64,000 bases of DNA from Deltaproteobacteria bacterium (lineage in GTDB: Bacteria > Bdellovibrionota_C > UBA2361 > SZUA-149 > JADZAE01). A model generated the notes under the pieces. It was given only the letters and a program-made list of their open reading frames with translations, was not told where the DNA came from and searched no databases. Location: the NCBI GenBank assembly GCA_020852715.1, contig JADZAE010000067.1:1-64000 (forward strand), given 5' to 3'. The first letter of the stretch is position 1. Every line of letters begins with the position of its first letter. Shown here piece after piece: positions 1 through 9,558 of this stretch. Position numbers and translations under genes: made by a program.

Positions 1-370
1 AGGCTATAATAGCCTTTAGTTACGTGCTGTGTATGAGTAGATGTTTAGTCATTGCCTTTATTTCTTAAAAGACAAGAAACAAAGGCAAGATAGTCTATAT
101 GGTTTTGGTTTTCCTTTTTGTTTTTCTCGCAAACTCTCCCTTAACTCCTCAGAGGATTACCTCAGGCAAAATACTAGGAAATACCTCTTGGTTAAGAGCA
201 AACTAAGTTGGCTAGTAATATAATAAGAAATACTCAAGATTTTATAAGTATAACTTTAGCCGCTTTGAAGGTAAGGAAGTGCTCTGAAGGGTTCTTGAGA
301 GATAATGGCTTGCTGGATTGTGGGGGAGGTAATAGTCCTTCGGGGGACTATATATATGGGGAGTAGGTGC
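1..370. other. Upstream region of the nuo operon, no supported gene
   Basis: No convincing gene is seen here. One copy of the CCTCAGAGG palindromic repeat lies at 141-190. Notably, nuoB, which usually sits directly before nuoC, is not present. Some promoter for the nuo operon must lie here or to the left, but I could not pick one with confidence. Confidence 0.5.
141..190 (+). repeat. Copy 1 of CCTCAGAGG palindromic repeat
   Basis: The core AACTCCTCAGAGGATTACC (143-161) is followed by AAAATACTAGGAAATA. The same core plus the AAAATACTAGGAAT tail recurs at 36798, next to a RAYT transposase gene. Related cores lie at 38135, 39806 (reverse orientation) and 59222. Confidence 0.6.
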
Positions 371-943
371 ATGGGGGATCTTTTACAGGATAAGTTAGAA
401 ACTGAGTTTGCCGGGAGGCTGGAGCGCCTGCCCGATGCTGCTTGGTCGGGCTCGGCTCTTTGTTATGGCCTTAAGCCTGAGCAGGCACTAAGCGTTTTTT
501 CTGAGCTCAAATCCCAACCGGACTTTTTGTTTGAGATGCTCACCGATATTACAGCTGTTGATTGGCAGGATAAGAAGCCGCTGCGTTTTGAAGTTGTTTA
601 TCAGCTTCTTAGTATTACTCACCGCCATAGGCTGACTATCAAAATTTTCCTTCCTGAAAGCGCTCCGCAAACACCAAGTCTGATTGCTCTTTGGGCCTCA
701 GCTAATTTTCAAGAGCGTGAAGTTTTCGATATGTTTGGAATCACCTTTAGCCAGCACGAGAACCTGCGCCGCGTTCTTCTTTATGATGAGTTCGTCGGGT
801 ATCCTTTACGTAAGGACTATCCGCTTCGCAAAAAGCAGCCACGCATTGAACTACGCATCCCCGAACTTCACAACAGCAGCATGGATATGCGCCGTCCGGC
901 ATTAAGCTGCATTCAGGCTAAAATCAAGGATTTAAGAGGATAG
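371..943 (+). CDS. nuoC: NADH-quinone oxidoreductase subunit C
   Basis: This is the 30-kDa-type peripheral-arm subunit of respiratory complex I, about 190 residues, matching free-standing NuoC rather than a NuoCD fusion. The C-terminal half has the family signature: a WASANFQEREVFDMFGI stretch, then RRVLLYDEFVGYPLRKDYPL. I place the start at the ATG at 371 because GGGGAG lies 7 bases upstream; an in-frame ATG at 305 would add 22 residues of poor character. It stands first in the visible operon with nuoD starting 1 base after its stop. nuoB, its usual upstream neighbour, is absent. Confidence 0.95.
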   Translation: MGDLLQDKLETEFAGRLERLPDAAWSGSALCYGLKPEQALSVFSELKSQPDFLFEMLTDITAVDWQDKKPLRFEVVYQLLSITHRHRLTIKIFLPESAPQTPSLIALWASANFQEREVFDMFGITFSQHENLRRVLLYDEFVGYPLRKDYPLRKKQPRIELRIPELHNSSMDMRRPALSCIQAKIKDLRG

Positions 944-944
944 C

Positions 945-2162
945 ATGGGGGAGGTGGCTAACAATTGGCAGTCTTCTGAGCTTGGCGATTCTCTGCACAG
1001 CCAAACCATGATTGTTAATATGGGCCCTTCTCATCCGGCTACTCACGGCACAATTCGCCTGATTATAGAACTCGACGGCGAGATCGTTCGTCGCTGCGAC
1101 GTCGATGTCGGCTATTTGCATCGCGGTTTTGAAAAAGAGTGCGAAAACACCCGCTATCACCAAGTCATTCCCTACACTGATCGACTTAACTATGTCTCCC
1201 CCGTCATCAACAATGTCGGCTATTGTCTGGCTATCGAGCAATTATTAAAGGTCCAAGTTCCCCCGCGCTGCCAAGCTATCCGCGTTATTCTCAGCGAACT
1301 ATCCCGCATCGGCGATCACCTTACTTGCCTTGGCGCAGCAGCTATGGAATTAGGCGCTTTTACTGTCATGCTCTACATGATGGAAGCTCGCGAATATATT
1401 TATGAACTAATCGAAATGGTCACAGGCGCGCGCGTAACTATTTCATACTGCCGCATTGGCGGTCTGCGCTCTGACCTCCTGGAGAATTTCCACGCCGAAT
1501 TGACACCTCGTCTAACTAAAATCAAAAAGAAACTTAACGAATGCGACAAACTCCTCACCAGAAATCGCATCTTCGTCGATCGTATGGTTGGCGTAGGAAT
1601 TATTGCCGCGGACGAAGCTATCGGCTATGCACTTACCGGCCCAATGCTGCGCGCCTCCGGTGTTAACTATGACGTGCGCAAAGCCTTCCCCTATAGCGGC
1701 TATGAAAACTACAACTTTGAAGTTCCTCTAGGCACCAAGGGCGACAACTATGATCGCTATATCGTGCGCTTTAATGAGATTGAGCAGTCGATGTCCATAG
1801 TCGAGCAAGCACTCAAAAAACTCCCCGGTGGCCCCATCTGCGTTGATGATCCGCACATCATCATGCCGTCCAAAGACGAAGTTTACAGCTCTATCGAAGG
1901 AATGATTTCTCAATTTAAAATGGTATTTGATGGCGTAAGGCCACCAGCCGGCGAAGTTTATTTCCCTGTCGAAGGCGGTAACGGCGAAGTTGGTTTCTAT
2001 GTAGTCTCAGACTCCAGCAACATCCCCTATCGCGTTCATGTGCGTGCCCCAAGTTTTATTCACATGGGCATATTCGGGCGCTTGGTGGAGGGGCACTCAC
2101 TGGCGGATATTATTGCTCTCTTTGGGATGACGAATATGATTGGCGGAGAATGCGACAGATGA
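945..2162 (+). CDS. nuoD: NADH-quinone oxidoreductase subunit D (49-kDa subunit)
   Basis: This peripheral-arm subunit forms the quinone-reaction site together with NuoB. At 405 residues it has the usual length. The N-terminal quinone-site segment NMGPSHPATHGT is present (about residues 26-37), followed by DVGYLHRGFEKECE. The protein ends in GECDR, the normal end for the family, directly followed by TGA. This is good local evidence that TGA acts as a stop codon in this genome, which matters for the tspO observation near 45.3 kb. It is translationally close to nuoC (1-base gap) and is followed by 64 noncoding bases before nuoE. Confidence 0.97.
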   Translation: MGEVANNWQSSELGDSLHSQTMIVNMGPSHPATHGTIRLIIELDGEIVRRCDVDVGYLHRGFEKECENTRYHQVIPYTDRLNYVSPVINNVGYCLAIEQLLKVQVPPRCQAIRVILSELSRIGDHLTCLGAAAMELGAFTVMLYMMEAREYIYELIEMVTGARVTISYCRIGGLRSDLLENFHAELTPRLTKIKKKLNECDKLLTRNRIFVDRMVGVGIIAADEAIGYALTGPMLRASGVNYDVRKAFPYSGYENYNFEVPLGTKGDNYDRYIVRFNEIEQSMSIVEQALKKLPGGPICVDDPHIIMPSKDEVYSSIEGMISQFKMVFDGVRPPAGEVYFPVEGGNGEVGFYVVSDSSNIPYRVHVRAPSFIHMGIFGRLVEGHSLADIIALFGMTNMIGGECDR

Positions 2163-2226
2163 TTGTGAGGCAGATTTTAGGTGATTTCTTTGTTGGGCGG
2201 CCAACGGCTAAGGGCAATTAGGAAAC

Positions 2227-2814
2227 ATGAGTTTGGAAAATTTAAAAGCGGCGGAGGACAAGTTAGCTCAGATAGTTAAGCGCTATCCTAATAAGCGCTC
2301 TGCTTTGATGCCCGCCCTTTATTTGGGGCAAGAAGCTGTCGGCTATGTAAGCGCCGAGGTGATTTCTTGGGTGGCGACTAAAATTGGCGTGTCGTCAGCA
2401 GAGGTAAAAGAAGTTGCCACTTTCTACACCATGTATCAGCAAAAACCTGTGGGCAAATATCACTTGCAGGTCTGCCGGACTTTAAGCTGTCATCTGGCCG
2501 GTGCTAAGCCGCTGGTAAACTTCTTAAAAGAAAAGCTTGCTGTAGATGCTCATCAGGTTACTGCCGATGGACTTTTTAGCTATGAAGAGGTGGAGTGCCT
2601 AGGTAGCTGCGGCACGGGACCTGTGGTGCAAATCAACGATGTATATTTTGAGCGCATGGATAGCGAAAAGCTCGCTAGCTTATTAGAGCGCATAAAAACT
2701 GAACTTCCTGATCTGCGCTATAGTACGCTGAAAGATGAGTTAGGCGTAGGACTTGCGGACATGCCGCGCTCGCAACTGGTTAATCTTAAAGAGGGCAAGC
2801 ATGGCGCATCATAA
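2227..2814 (+). CDS. nuoE: NADH-quinone oxidoreductase subunit E (24-kDa, 2Fe-2S)
   Basis: This NADH-dehydrogenase-module subunit carries the N1a 2Fe-2S cluster. The four ligands are visible as C83, C88, C124 and C128, in CRTLSC and ECLGSCGTGP. An ATFYTMYQ segment around residues 65-71 is also typical. At 195 residues it is slightly longer than the common size of about 160-180, because of a C-terminal tail (about residues 155-195). The tail coding region overlaps the start of nuoF by 14 bases, so translation of the two is probably coupled. Confidence 0.96.
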   Translation: MSLENLKAAEDKLAQIVKRYPNKRSALMPALYLGQEAVGYVSAEVISWVATKIGVSSAEVKEVATFYTMYQQKPVGKYHLQVCRTLSCHLAGAKPLVNFLKEKLAVDAHQVTADGLFSYEEVECLGSCGTGPVVQINDVYFERMDSEKLASLLERIKTELPDLRYSTLKDELGVGLADMPRSQLVNLKEGKHGAS

Positions 2815-4072
2815 GATTTTAACCGAGAATGTACATTATGCCGATCAGCATGAAATCGGCCGCTATGAAGAACGCGGTGGTTATCAGGCCATTCGCCGCA
2901 TCTTAAACTCTGACCCGCTAAGCATTATGGAAGAGGTAAAAACCTCCGGACTTCGCGGCCGTGGCGGAGCAGGCTTTCCGACAGGCATGAAGTGGAGCTT
3001 TGTTCCGCGCAACACCGGCAAACCGATTTACTTGTTATGTAATGCTGACGAAAGCGAGCCGGGCACTTTCAAAGACCGCTTGCTTTTAGAGCGCGACTCG
3101 CATCTGCTCTTAGAGGGCATGATGATAGCTGCTTATGCTTTGGGCTCGCACTGGACAGCAATTTATATTCGCGGCGAGTATGCTCATCCCGCGGCTTGCT
3201 TAGCAAAAGCTATCAATGAAGCTTATCAGCGCGGCTACTTGGGGCAGGGAATTTTTGGTTCAGACTACGGGTTGGATATAGTGCTGCATCGCGGTGCCGG
3301 CGCTTATATCTGCGGTGAAGAAACAGGGCTCATTGAATCGCTGGAAGGCTACAGAGGTCAGCCGCGCTTAAAGCCGCCTTTTCCGGCTGTGGTTGGTCTT
3401 TATGATTGTCCGACAGTGGTCAATAACGTGGAGACTTTAGCAGCGCTGCCTTGGATTATTAAAAACGGTGCGGCAGCTTATGCGCAAATCGGCACAGAGA
3501 AATCCAAGGGAACTAAGCTGATGAGCGTTTCAGGGCATGTAAAAAATCCGGGTGTTTACGAAATTGATTTAGGCTATCCGCTTTTAGACTTCATCAACAA
3601 CGAATGCGGCGGTGTGCGCGAGGGGCATTCGCTAAAAGCTGTGATTGCCGGTGGCTCATCTGTGCCGGTGCTCCGTGCTGATGAGCTAGCGGGTGTGTTA
3701 CTTGATTATGAGTCTTTGAAAACGGCCGGCACTATGCTCGGCTCGGGCGGCATGATTGTGCTCGATGATAGCACCGACATGGTGGAAGTGGTGGCCAACC
3801 TGCAGCATTTTTATAGTCATGAGTCCTGTGGGCAATGCACGCCGTGCCGCGAAGGTGGCCATTGGGTGGAAAAAGTAGTTAAGCGTATTTACGAAGGGCA
3901 AGGCTTCCCCACTGACTTAATGCTACTGGATAGCGTCTGTTCTCAAATCGCCGGGCACACGATTTGCCCTTTTGGCGATGCGCTGGTTACTCCTGTGCTG
4001 AGTTTCATTAAAAAGTTTAGAAATGAGTTTGACGAAAAGATAATGGCCGCCTTGGATAGGCACTTGGTATGA
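2801..4072 (+). CDS. nuoF: NADH-quinone oxidoreductase subunit F (51-kDa, NADH/FMN-binding)
   Basis: This subunit binds NADH and FMN and passes electrons to the N3 4Fe-4S cluster. Visible motifs are the NADH-binding loop GRGGAGFPTGMKW (about 53-65), the FMN segment NADESEPGTFKDR (81-93), GAGAYICGEET (165-175), and the cluster ligands C343, C346, C349 and C389. I chose the ATG at 2801, giving 423 residues, because GAGGGC lies just upstream and the protein then begins like its relatives; an in-frame ATG at 2753 would add 16 implausible residues. The stop overlaps the nuoG start as ATGA. Confidence 0.96.
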   Translation: MAHHKILTENVHYADQHEIGRYEERGGYQAIRRILNSDPLSIMEEVKTSGLRGRGGAGFPTGMKWSFVPRNTGKPIYLLCNADESEPGTFKDRLLLERDSHLLLEGMMIAAYALGSHWTAIYIRGEYAHPAACLAKAINEAYQRGYLGQGIFGSDYGLDIVLHRGAGAYICGEETGLIESLEGYRGQPRLKPPFPAVVGLYDCPTVVNNVETLAALPWIIKNGAAAYAQIGTEKSKGTKLMSVSGHVKNPGVYEIDLGYPLLDFINNECGGVREGHSLKAVIAGGSSVPVLRADELAGVLLDYESLKTAGTMLGSGGMIVLDDSTDMVEVVANLQHFYSHESCGQCTPCREGGHWVEKVVKRIYEGQGFPTDLMLLDSVCSQIAGHTICPFGDALVTPVLSFIKKFRNEFDEKIMAALDRHLV

Positions 4073-5616
4073 GCGAAGAGACAAAACAAGTAATGGTAAC
4101 GGTGACGATAGATGGCCAAGAGAAATTGGTGCCGCAAGGGAGTAACTTAATCGAGGCGGCCAGGCAGGCGAATATCACCATTCCGCATTATTGTTACCAT
4201 AAGCATTTATCTATAGCCGGTAACTGCCGCATGTGTCAGGTCAAAATCGAAGGGCAACCGAAGCTCACAATTGCCTGCAACACCACCGTCACCGAAGGGA
4301 TGAAAGTTTCTACTCATCACACTTCTGCGGAAGTGGCTGAAGCGCAACGGGCAACTTTAGAGTTTCTGCTCATCAATCACCCGCTGGACTGCACAGTCTG
4401 CGACCAAGCCGGACAGTGTAAGCTCCAAGATTACTTTTATCAGTATGACATTCAGCCTTCGCGTTTTACCGAGCATAAAGAGCATAAGATGAAAGCTACG
4501 CCGCTGGGCCCGGAAGTTATTTACGACGCCGAGCGCTGTATTGTTTGCACGCGTTGCGTGCGCTTCTGCAAAGAGGTTACCAAGAGTGCAGAGCTGGGGG
4601 TGTTTCAGCGCGGCGATAGATCTTATATCGGCGTGGTGCAAGGAGCTGAGCTAAATAATCCTCTCTCCGGCACAGTGGCTGATCTTTGTCCAGTGGGAGC
4701 ACTTACACATCGGCGCTGGCGTTTTAATACGCGCATTTGGAATACAACGATCACGAGTACTGTTTGTGCCGGCTGCTCTAACGGTTGTAACTGTGAAGTA
4801 GCTGTGCGCGATAATCAAGTCGTGCAGGTCAAAGGAAAGCTAACTTCTCAGGGGAACAAAGGCTGGATGTGCGACGAAGGGCGTTATGGTTTCATGCGCT
4901 TTGAGCCGGAGCGGCGATTAGCCAAGCCGATGCGCTGGAATGGTTCTACTTATGAATTGGTTAAAAGCGAGCAAATAGTTACTGCGATTAAAACCGCACT
5001 ATTTGCGCTTAAGGCTAATAGCAAGGCAGCGCTATTCTTGTCCCCGTATTTGACCAAGGAAGAATTGGCCGCAGCGCTGGACTATGCACAGAAAGCTTTT
5101 CAATTAGCAGCGACTTCTGAGCAGATTTCGCTATCTCCGAGACCAAGGGCAGTGAGTGAGCTTGAGGCCATTTTGATTGCATCGGATTATGCGCCAAATA
5201 TTCAAGCGGCCTGTGCCCTTAATATGGTTGAGCAAAGCTCCGACTGGCGGACAGGGTTAAATGAGCGCTATCTAAGACTGCTTAAAGAAGTTAAGGATGG
5301 AAAGTATGCGGCGGTTTGTATTATTGGAGATTATGCAATTAACGCTGATCAGATAGATGCCGCACTGGTGGTTGCTGTGCGCGGGGCGGAGTTTAGCTTA
5401 CAACTGGGGGTAAGGGAGGATGAAGTGCTTGGCTCTGAGGAATTAGCAAAGGGAACTCCGGCGATAGCCAAGTTTGTGCTGCCAGCTCTGACGGTAAATG
5501 AAAGGTCAGGGATTTTTATCAATCGCTTAGGGAGAGAGCAAAAAATAAAGCAGCTTTTGACTGCGCCCGATGAGGCTAAATCGGAAGCTGATTGGTTAAA
5601 AAGTTTGGCTGAATAA
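4069..5616 (+). CDS. nuoG: NADH-quinone oxidoreductase subunit G (75-kDa, Fe-S), short form
   Basis: This is the Fe-S wire subunit of the NADH module. All ligand sets are visible: 2Fe-2S C42/C53/C56/C70; the His-Cys cluster H104/C108/C111/C117; a 4Fe-4S set C157/C160/C163 with C207; and a CxxCxxxCx27C set C233/C236/C240/C268. The last set is the off-pathway N7 cluster found only in some bacteria. At 515 residues it is far shorter than the Escherichia coli (about 900) or Thermus (about 780) proteins, so most of the molybdopterin-oxidoreductase-like C-terminal domain is missing or reduced. The stop shares one base with the nuoH start (TAATG). Confidence 0.94.
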   Translation: MSEETKQVMVTVTIDGQEKLVPQGSNLIEAARQANITIPHYCYHKHLSIAGNCRMCQVKIEGQPKLTIACNTTVTEGMKVSTHHTSAEVAEAQRATLEFLLINHPLDCTVCDQAGQCKLQDYFYQYDIQPSRFTEHKEHKMKATPLGPEVIYDAERCIVCTRCVRFCKEVTKSAELGVFQRGDRSYIGVVQGAELNNPLSGTVADLCPVGALTHRRWRFNTRIWNTTITSTVCAGCSNGCNCEVAVRDNQVVQVKGKLTSQGNKGWMCDEGRYGFMRFEPERRLAKPMRWNGSTYELVKSEQIVTAIKTALFALKANSKAALFLSPYLTKEELAAALDYAQKAFQLAATSEQISLSPRPRAVSELEAILIASDYAPNIQAACALNMVEQSSDWRTGLNERYLRLLKEVKDGKYAAVCIIGDYAINADQIDAALVVAVRGAEFSLQLGVREDEVLGSEELAKGTPAIAKFVLPALTVNERSGIFINRLGREQKIKQLLTAPDEAKSEADWLKSLAE

Positions 5617-6749
5617 TGGAATTAAACGAACTTTATATAAGTCTGCTCATCGGCGCCCTTAAAGCGCTGCTGGGTATAACTTTTTTGCTTGCGCTGGCGG
5701 CAGTTAATACTTGGTTTGAGCGTAAAGTATCGGCGCTTATTCAAAATAGAACAGGGGCGAATCGCGCTAGTTTGTTTGGCATGGATTTGGCGGGACTGGT
5801 GAATACTTTAGTTTGCGATCCGCTTAAAGCGTTCTTAAAAGAAGATTGGGTGCCTAAGGGCGTATCGCAGTTTATGCATTGCTTGCCCGTATTCTTTGCT
5901 GTTTTTCCTGTGCTGCTATGTATTGCCGCTATTCCTTTTGCTCCGCCGCTAACCGCCTTGGGTTTGGAAATTTCGCTACAAGTCACTAACTTAAATGCCG
6001 GACTTCTATTTGTTTTTGCCTTTGGTTCTTTAGCTGTCTTGGGTGTGTTGCTTGCGGGTTATGTTTCCAATAATAAATTTGCACTTTTTGGTGGTCTGCG
6101 TGCAGTGGCGCAAATGGTTAGCTACGAAGTTGTCCTTGGTCTAAGCGCGCTCAGTATGTTGATCATCTATCGCTCGCTTGATTTGCAGGATATGGTGCTC
6201 GCGCAGAGCGGCACTTTTTACGGGTTGCCAAATTGGGGCATCTTTTTAAATCCTCTGGCCTTCTTTATTTTCTTTACAGCTATGATGGCTGAAACAAAAC
6301 GCGCGCCCTTTGACTTGCCGGAAAGCGAATCTGAACTGGTCGCCGGTTATTTAACTGAATATTCAGGCATGAAGTTTTTGTTATTTTGGCTAAGTGAATT
6401 TGCCGAGATCGTTATTTGCGCCTGCTTGGTAAGTATTATTTTCTTGGGTGGTTGGCAGCTTCCGTATTTTGATATCACGACAATTACCAGTGACTGGGGA
6501 GGCGTTTTGCCTGATTGGTTTAACCGAATGAATTTTCAATGGGCGCCGCTTTTAGGGGCAGGTATTTTTGGTCTTAAGGTTACAGCGATGTGCGTTTTGC
6601 AGATAATTATTCGCTGGACATTGCCACGCTTTCGCTATGATCAGTTGATGAGCTTTTGTTGGAAAATACTTTTTAGCTTATGCATTTTGAATTTAGTCGG
6701 CACGGCAATTTTAATGCTTAGTGGTGGATATAATATATGGGAAGCTTAG
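5616..6749 (+). CDS. nuoH: NADH-quinone oxidoreductase subunit H
   Basis: This membrane-arm subunit joins the quinone chamber to the proton channels. It is very hydrophobic, 377 residues with about eight to nine membrane segments. Family signatures are FERKVSALIQNRTGANRA near the N terminus and the cytoplasmic loop AETKRAPFDLPESESELVAG in the middle. The start overlaps the nuoG stop by one base, and the end overlaps nuoJ by 13 bases. In most bacteria nuoI lies between H and J; here no room for it exists. Confidence 0.96.
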   Translation: MELNELYISLLIGALKALLGITFLLALAAVNTWFERKVSALIQNRTGANRASLFGMDLAGLVNTLVCDPLKAFLKEDWVPKGVSQFMHCLPVFFAVFPVLLCIAAIPFAPPLTALGLEISLQVTNLNAGLLFVFAFGSLAVLGVLLAGYVSNNKFALFGGLRAVAQMVSYEVVLGLSALSMLIIYRSLDLQDMVLAQSGTFYGLPNWGIFLNPLAFFIFFTAMMAETKRAPFDLPESESELVAGYLTEYSGMKFLLFWLSEFAEIVICACLVSIIFLGGWQLPYFDITTITSDWGGVLPDWFNRMNFQWAPLLGAGIFGLKVTAMCVLQIIIRWTLPRFRYDQLMSFCWKILFSLCILNLVGTAILMLSGGYNIWEA

Positions 6750-7297
6750 TGTTTTATATTTTAGCATTTCTAACTGTGCTCTCGGCGGGGGCAGTGGTTT
6801 GTTTGCCGAAGGTCATACACAGCGCGATAGCACTGATCATTTGTTTTTGTTTGTTGGCTATTCATTACTTGTTTTTAGGTAGTGAGTTCATTGCGGCGCT
6901 ACAGATCTTAATTTATGCCGGTGCCATTATGGTGCTTTTGGTGGTCAGTATTGTGCTTATGGGTAGCGCTTTTGAAAACCAACAAGAGGCCGGTCTGCTT
7001 GCTAAGGTCATCGGCGTAATCTTGGCTAGCGCCTTACTTTTTGTTTTGTCTTTGGCGGTTCCTGTGGGCAAAGGGCAGTTTCTTAACTTTGAAGAACAAG
7101 CAACGATTCTATTTTCTGTAGTTGATATCGGGCAGGCTTTGTTTGAAAAGTATTTTCTAGCATTTGAACTGGTCGGAGTTTTGCTGCTTTTGGTAACTGT
7201 GGGCGCGGTAATGCTTTTGCAAGAAAAGAAATTGCCTTTGCCCGAGGGTTCCGGACTAAGGGCCAAGCGCCAAGAACACGCTAAGGAGGCAAAATGA
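6737..7297 (+). CDS. nuoJ: NADH-quinone oxidoreductase subunit J
   Basis: This membrane-arm subunit is 186 residues with about five transmembrane helices and a basic C-terminal tail. The segment EFIAALQILIYAGAIMVLLV around residues 50-70 is the conserved third helix, which carries the pi-bulge involved in coupling. It overlaps nuoH by 13 bases and nuoK by four (ATGA), so it is tightly coupled to both neighbours. Confidence 0.94.
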   Translation: MGSLVFYILAFLTVLSAGAVVCLPKVIHSAIALIICFCLLAIHYLFLGSEFIAALQILIYAGAIMVLLVVSIVLMGSAFENQQEAGLLAKVIGVILASALLFVLSLAVPVGKGQFLNFEEQATILFSVVDIGQALFEKYFLAFELVGVLLLLVTVGAVMLLQEKKLPLPEGSGLRAKRQEHAKEAK

Positions 7298-7590
7298 TCT
7301 CATCATATTTGTTGCTGGCGGTTAGCTTATTTGCGATCGGTGTGCTCGGCGTGCTGGTAAGGAGAAATGTTTTAGTTGTGCTAATGTGTTTGGAGCTGAT
7401 GTTGAACGGTGTAAATTTGGCGGCTGTTGCTTTTAGTCAGCAGCTACAAAATGCCGACGGCCAAGTGCTGGTAATGGTTTCTTTTGCTATCGCTGCGGCC
7501 GAAGTTACCGTAGGGCTGGTAATAATTGTTTTGTTGTATAAGAATTTTTACGCCACAGCCACGGATGCCGCACAAAATTTAAACGGGTGA
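7294..7590 (+). CDS. nuoK: NADH-quinone oxidoreductase subunit K
   Basis: A 98-residue, three-helix membrane-arm subunit homologous to MnhC/MrpC antiporter subunits. The conserved CLELMLNGVNL segment (about 33-43), with the functionally important Glu, and the later AIAAAEVTVGLVI segment with the second Glu are both visible. The start overlaps the nuoJ stop. A GAGGGGAAG ribosome-binding site for nuoL overlaps its stop codon. Confidence 0.95.
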   Translation: MISSYLLLAVSLFAIGVLGVLVRRNVLVVLMCLELMLNGVNLAAVAFSQQLQNADGQVLVMVSFAIAAAEVTVGLVIIVLLYKNFYATATDAAQNLNG

Positions 7591-7601
7591 GGGGAAGTCT
7601 T

Positions 7602-9548
7602 ATGCTGGAAAGTTTAGCCATGCCGGTGGAAAAACAAATCATAGCGGCGCTATTATTGCCCTTGTTCTCAGCGGTGATTAGCTATTTTGCTTTCAATAGC
7701 CATAAAAAATTGCATGTTCTTAGCGGCTGGGTAGCCAGCGCCAGCGTATTTGGTTCATTTATACTTTTTTTAATTTTATTCTACACGCTGCGCTTGGGAC
7801 TAGCCCAGGAAGTGAATGCCATATTGAATTCTGATCTAGGTAGCTGGATTAACGTCGGCTTAGTGCAGATTGATTTTATGTTACGCATTGATGGCTTATC
7901 GGCAGTGATGAGCTTACTGGTTACAGGTGTAGGATTCTTAATTCATGTTTATGCTAATGGCTACATGGCTAAGGATGAAAACCGGCCGCGGTTTTTTGCT
8001 TACTTAAATTTATTTATTTTTGCTATGCTAATTCTGGTTTTGGCCGACAATCTGCTTTTGTTGTTCGTCGGCTGGGAAGGAGTAGGGCTTTGTTCTTATC
8101 TGCTCATTGGCTTTTGGCACAAAGATATGAATAACGCTCAAGCTGGGCAAAAAGCTTTTGTTGTTAATCGTATTGGGGATGCCGGTTTTATTGTCGGTAT
8201 GATTACGTTATTCCTGGCCACGGGAACACTGAGCTTTTCTCAGCTGCAGTCGTTAGCCGTTAGTCTCTCACCGGAACTTGTTGCTTTGGCTGCTCTATGT
8301 CTTTTTATTGGTGCTATCGGCAAAAGTGCACAGCTGCCGCTTTTTGTTTGGTTGCCTGATGCAATGGCCGGTCCGACGCCGGTGTCGGCATTGATTCACG
8401 CGGCAACTATGGTTACTGCAGGTATTTATTTAATTTGCCGTTTGTCGTTTTTATATACGCTAGCGCCTTCAGTGCTGGCGCTGATTGCGATCATCGGCGC
8501 GCTCACAGCCTTTTTTGCGGCAACTATCGCCTTAGTGCAAAACGATATTAAAAAGGTTCTCGCCTACTCTACTATTAGCCAGCTCGGTTTTATGTTCATG
8601 GCTTTGGGTGCGGGAGCTTATAGTAACGCTATTTATCATGTTATTACCCATGCGTTTTTTAAGGCCTGCTTGTTTATGTGTGCTGGTTCGGTAATCAATG
8701 CCTGCCACCACGAACAAGATATGCGCCACTATGGTGGGCTCTGGAAAAAAATGCCTTGCACATTTGCTTGTTACTTAGTTGCAGTTTTGGCGATTGCCGG
8801 TGTGCCTTGGACTTCGGGATTTTATTCCAAAGATGCTTTGCTTTGGACTGTTTTCAGTGAAGGGGACATTCTGTCATTTTTGCACCTCGGAGATTATTCC
8901 TTAGCTGTGCTCATTTATTATCTTGGCCTTTTTACGGCTCTGCTCACAGCTATATATATGGGACGATCTTTGGTGATGACTTTCTTTGGCCAATACCGCG
9001 GTCACGGTGAAGTTAAAGAATCGAGCGCAGTGATGGTTGTGCCGATAGCGATTTTAGCTTCTTTATCTTATTTCTTCGCTTCCCGTTATGGTGATATTTT
9101 AATGGAGCTTTTGTATCCATGGACACGTTCGGATATGCAGCTGAGCCATCATTTACTAGCCGAGAACCCGGTCTTTAAAGAGCGCGAGCATTTGTCGATG
9201 TTTGTGGCGCTAGGAGGTCTGGCTCTGGCGTTAACGTTTTTCTGGTATTTGCCAAAAGTTACGCAGGCGGTAGCGAAAGTATTTGCTTGGCCACATAAGC
9301 TGCTAAGTCACAAGTATTATATTGATGAAATTTATAACTGGGTTATTGTTGAGCCGCTGCGTTTCGTTGCCGGGGCGCTATTTAAAGTAATCGATCGCGC
9401 CCTTATAGAAGGACTGGTTAATGGCAGTGGGGCTTTAGTGCTTGTTTTGTCGCGCCGGGCTAGAGTGTTGCAAAGCTCGATGTTGAGTAGCAATGTGTTG
9501 ACAATGAGCACGGCTTTAATTTTATTTTTATTTTGGTTGCTGTGGTGA
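7602..9548 (+). CDS. nuoL: NADH-quinone oxidoreductase subunit L (antiporter-like)
   Basis: The distal antiporter-like proton-pumping subunit, 648 residues. Signatures include the MLLVTG-FLIHVYA helix, FVGWEGVGLCSYLLIGFW (about residues 148-165), the QLPLFVWLPDAMAGPTPVSA loop and HAATMVTAG. The C terminus contains the lateral-helix region and the KYYIDEIYNWVIV segment typical of NuoL. I prefer the ATG at 7602, with GAGGGG 7 bases upstream, over the in-frame GTG at 7587 that overlaps the nuoK stop. nuoM follows after 10 bases. Confidence 0.96.
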   Translation: MLESLAMPVEKQIIAALLLPLFSAVISYFAFNSHKKLHVLSGWVASASVFGSFILFLILFYTLRLGLAQEVNAILNSDLGSWINVGLVQIDFMLRIDGLSAVMSLLVTGVGFLIHVYANGYMAKDENRPRFFAYLNLFIFAMLILVLADNLLLLFVGWEGVGLCSYLLIGFWHKDMNNAQAGQKAFVVNRIGDAGFIVGMITLFLATGTLSFSQLQSLAVSLSPELVALAALCLFIGAIGKSAQLPLFVWLPDAMAGPTPVSALIHAATMVTAGIYLICRLSFLYTLAPSVLALIAIIGALTAFFAATIALVQNDIKKVLAYSTISQLGFMFMALGAGAYSNAIYHVITHAFFKACLFMCAGSVINACHHEQDMRHYGGLWKKMPCTFACYLVAVLAIAGVPWTSGFYSKDALLWTVFSEGDILSFLHLGDYSLAVLIYYLGLFTALLTAIYMGRSLVMTFFGQYRGHGEVKESSAVMVVPIAILASLSYFFASRYGDILMELLYPWTRSDMQLSHHLLAENPVFKEREHLSMFVALGGLALALTFFWYLPKVTQAVAKVFAWPHKLLSHKYYIDEIYNWVIVEPLRFVAGALFKVIDRALIEGLVNGSGALVLVLSRRARVLQSSMLSSNVLTMSTALILFLFWLLW

Positions 9549-9558
9549 GGGGAAAGCT

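Noticed and set aside
41-223. 60-codon frame at the window start
   Set aside because: No ribosome-binding site and no protein-like composition; it runs across a repeat copy.
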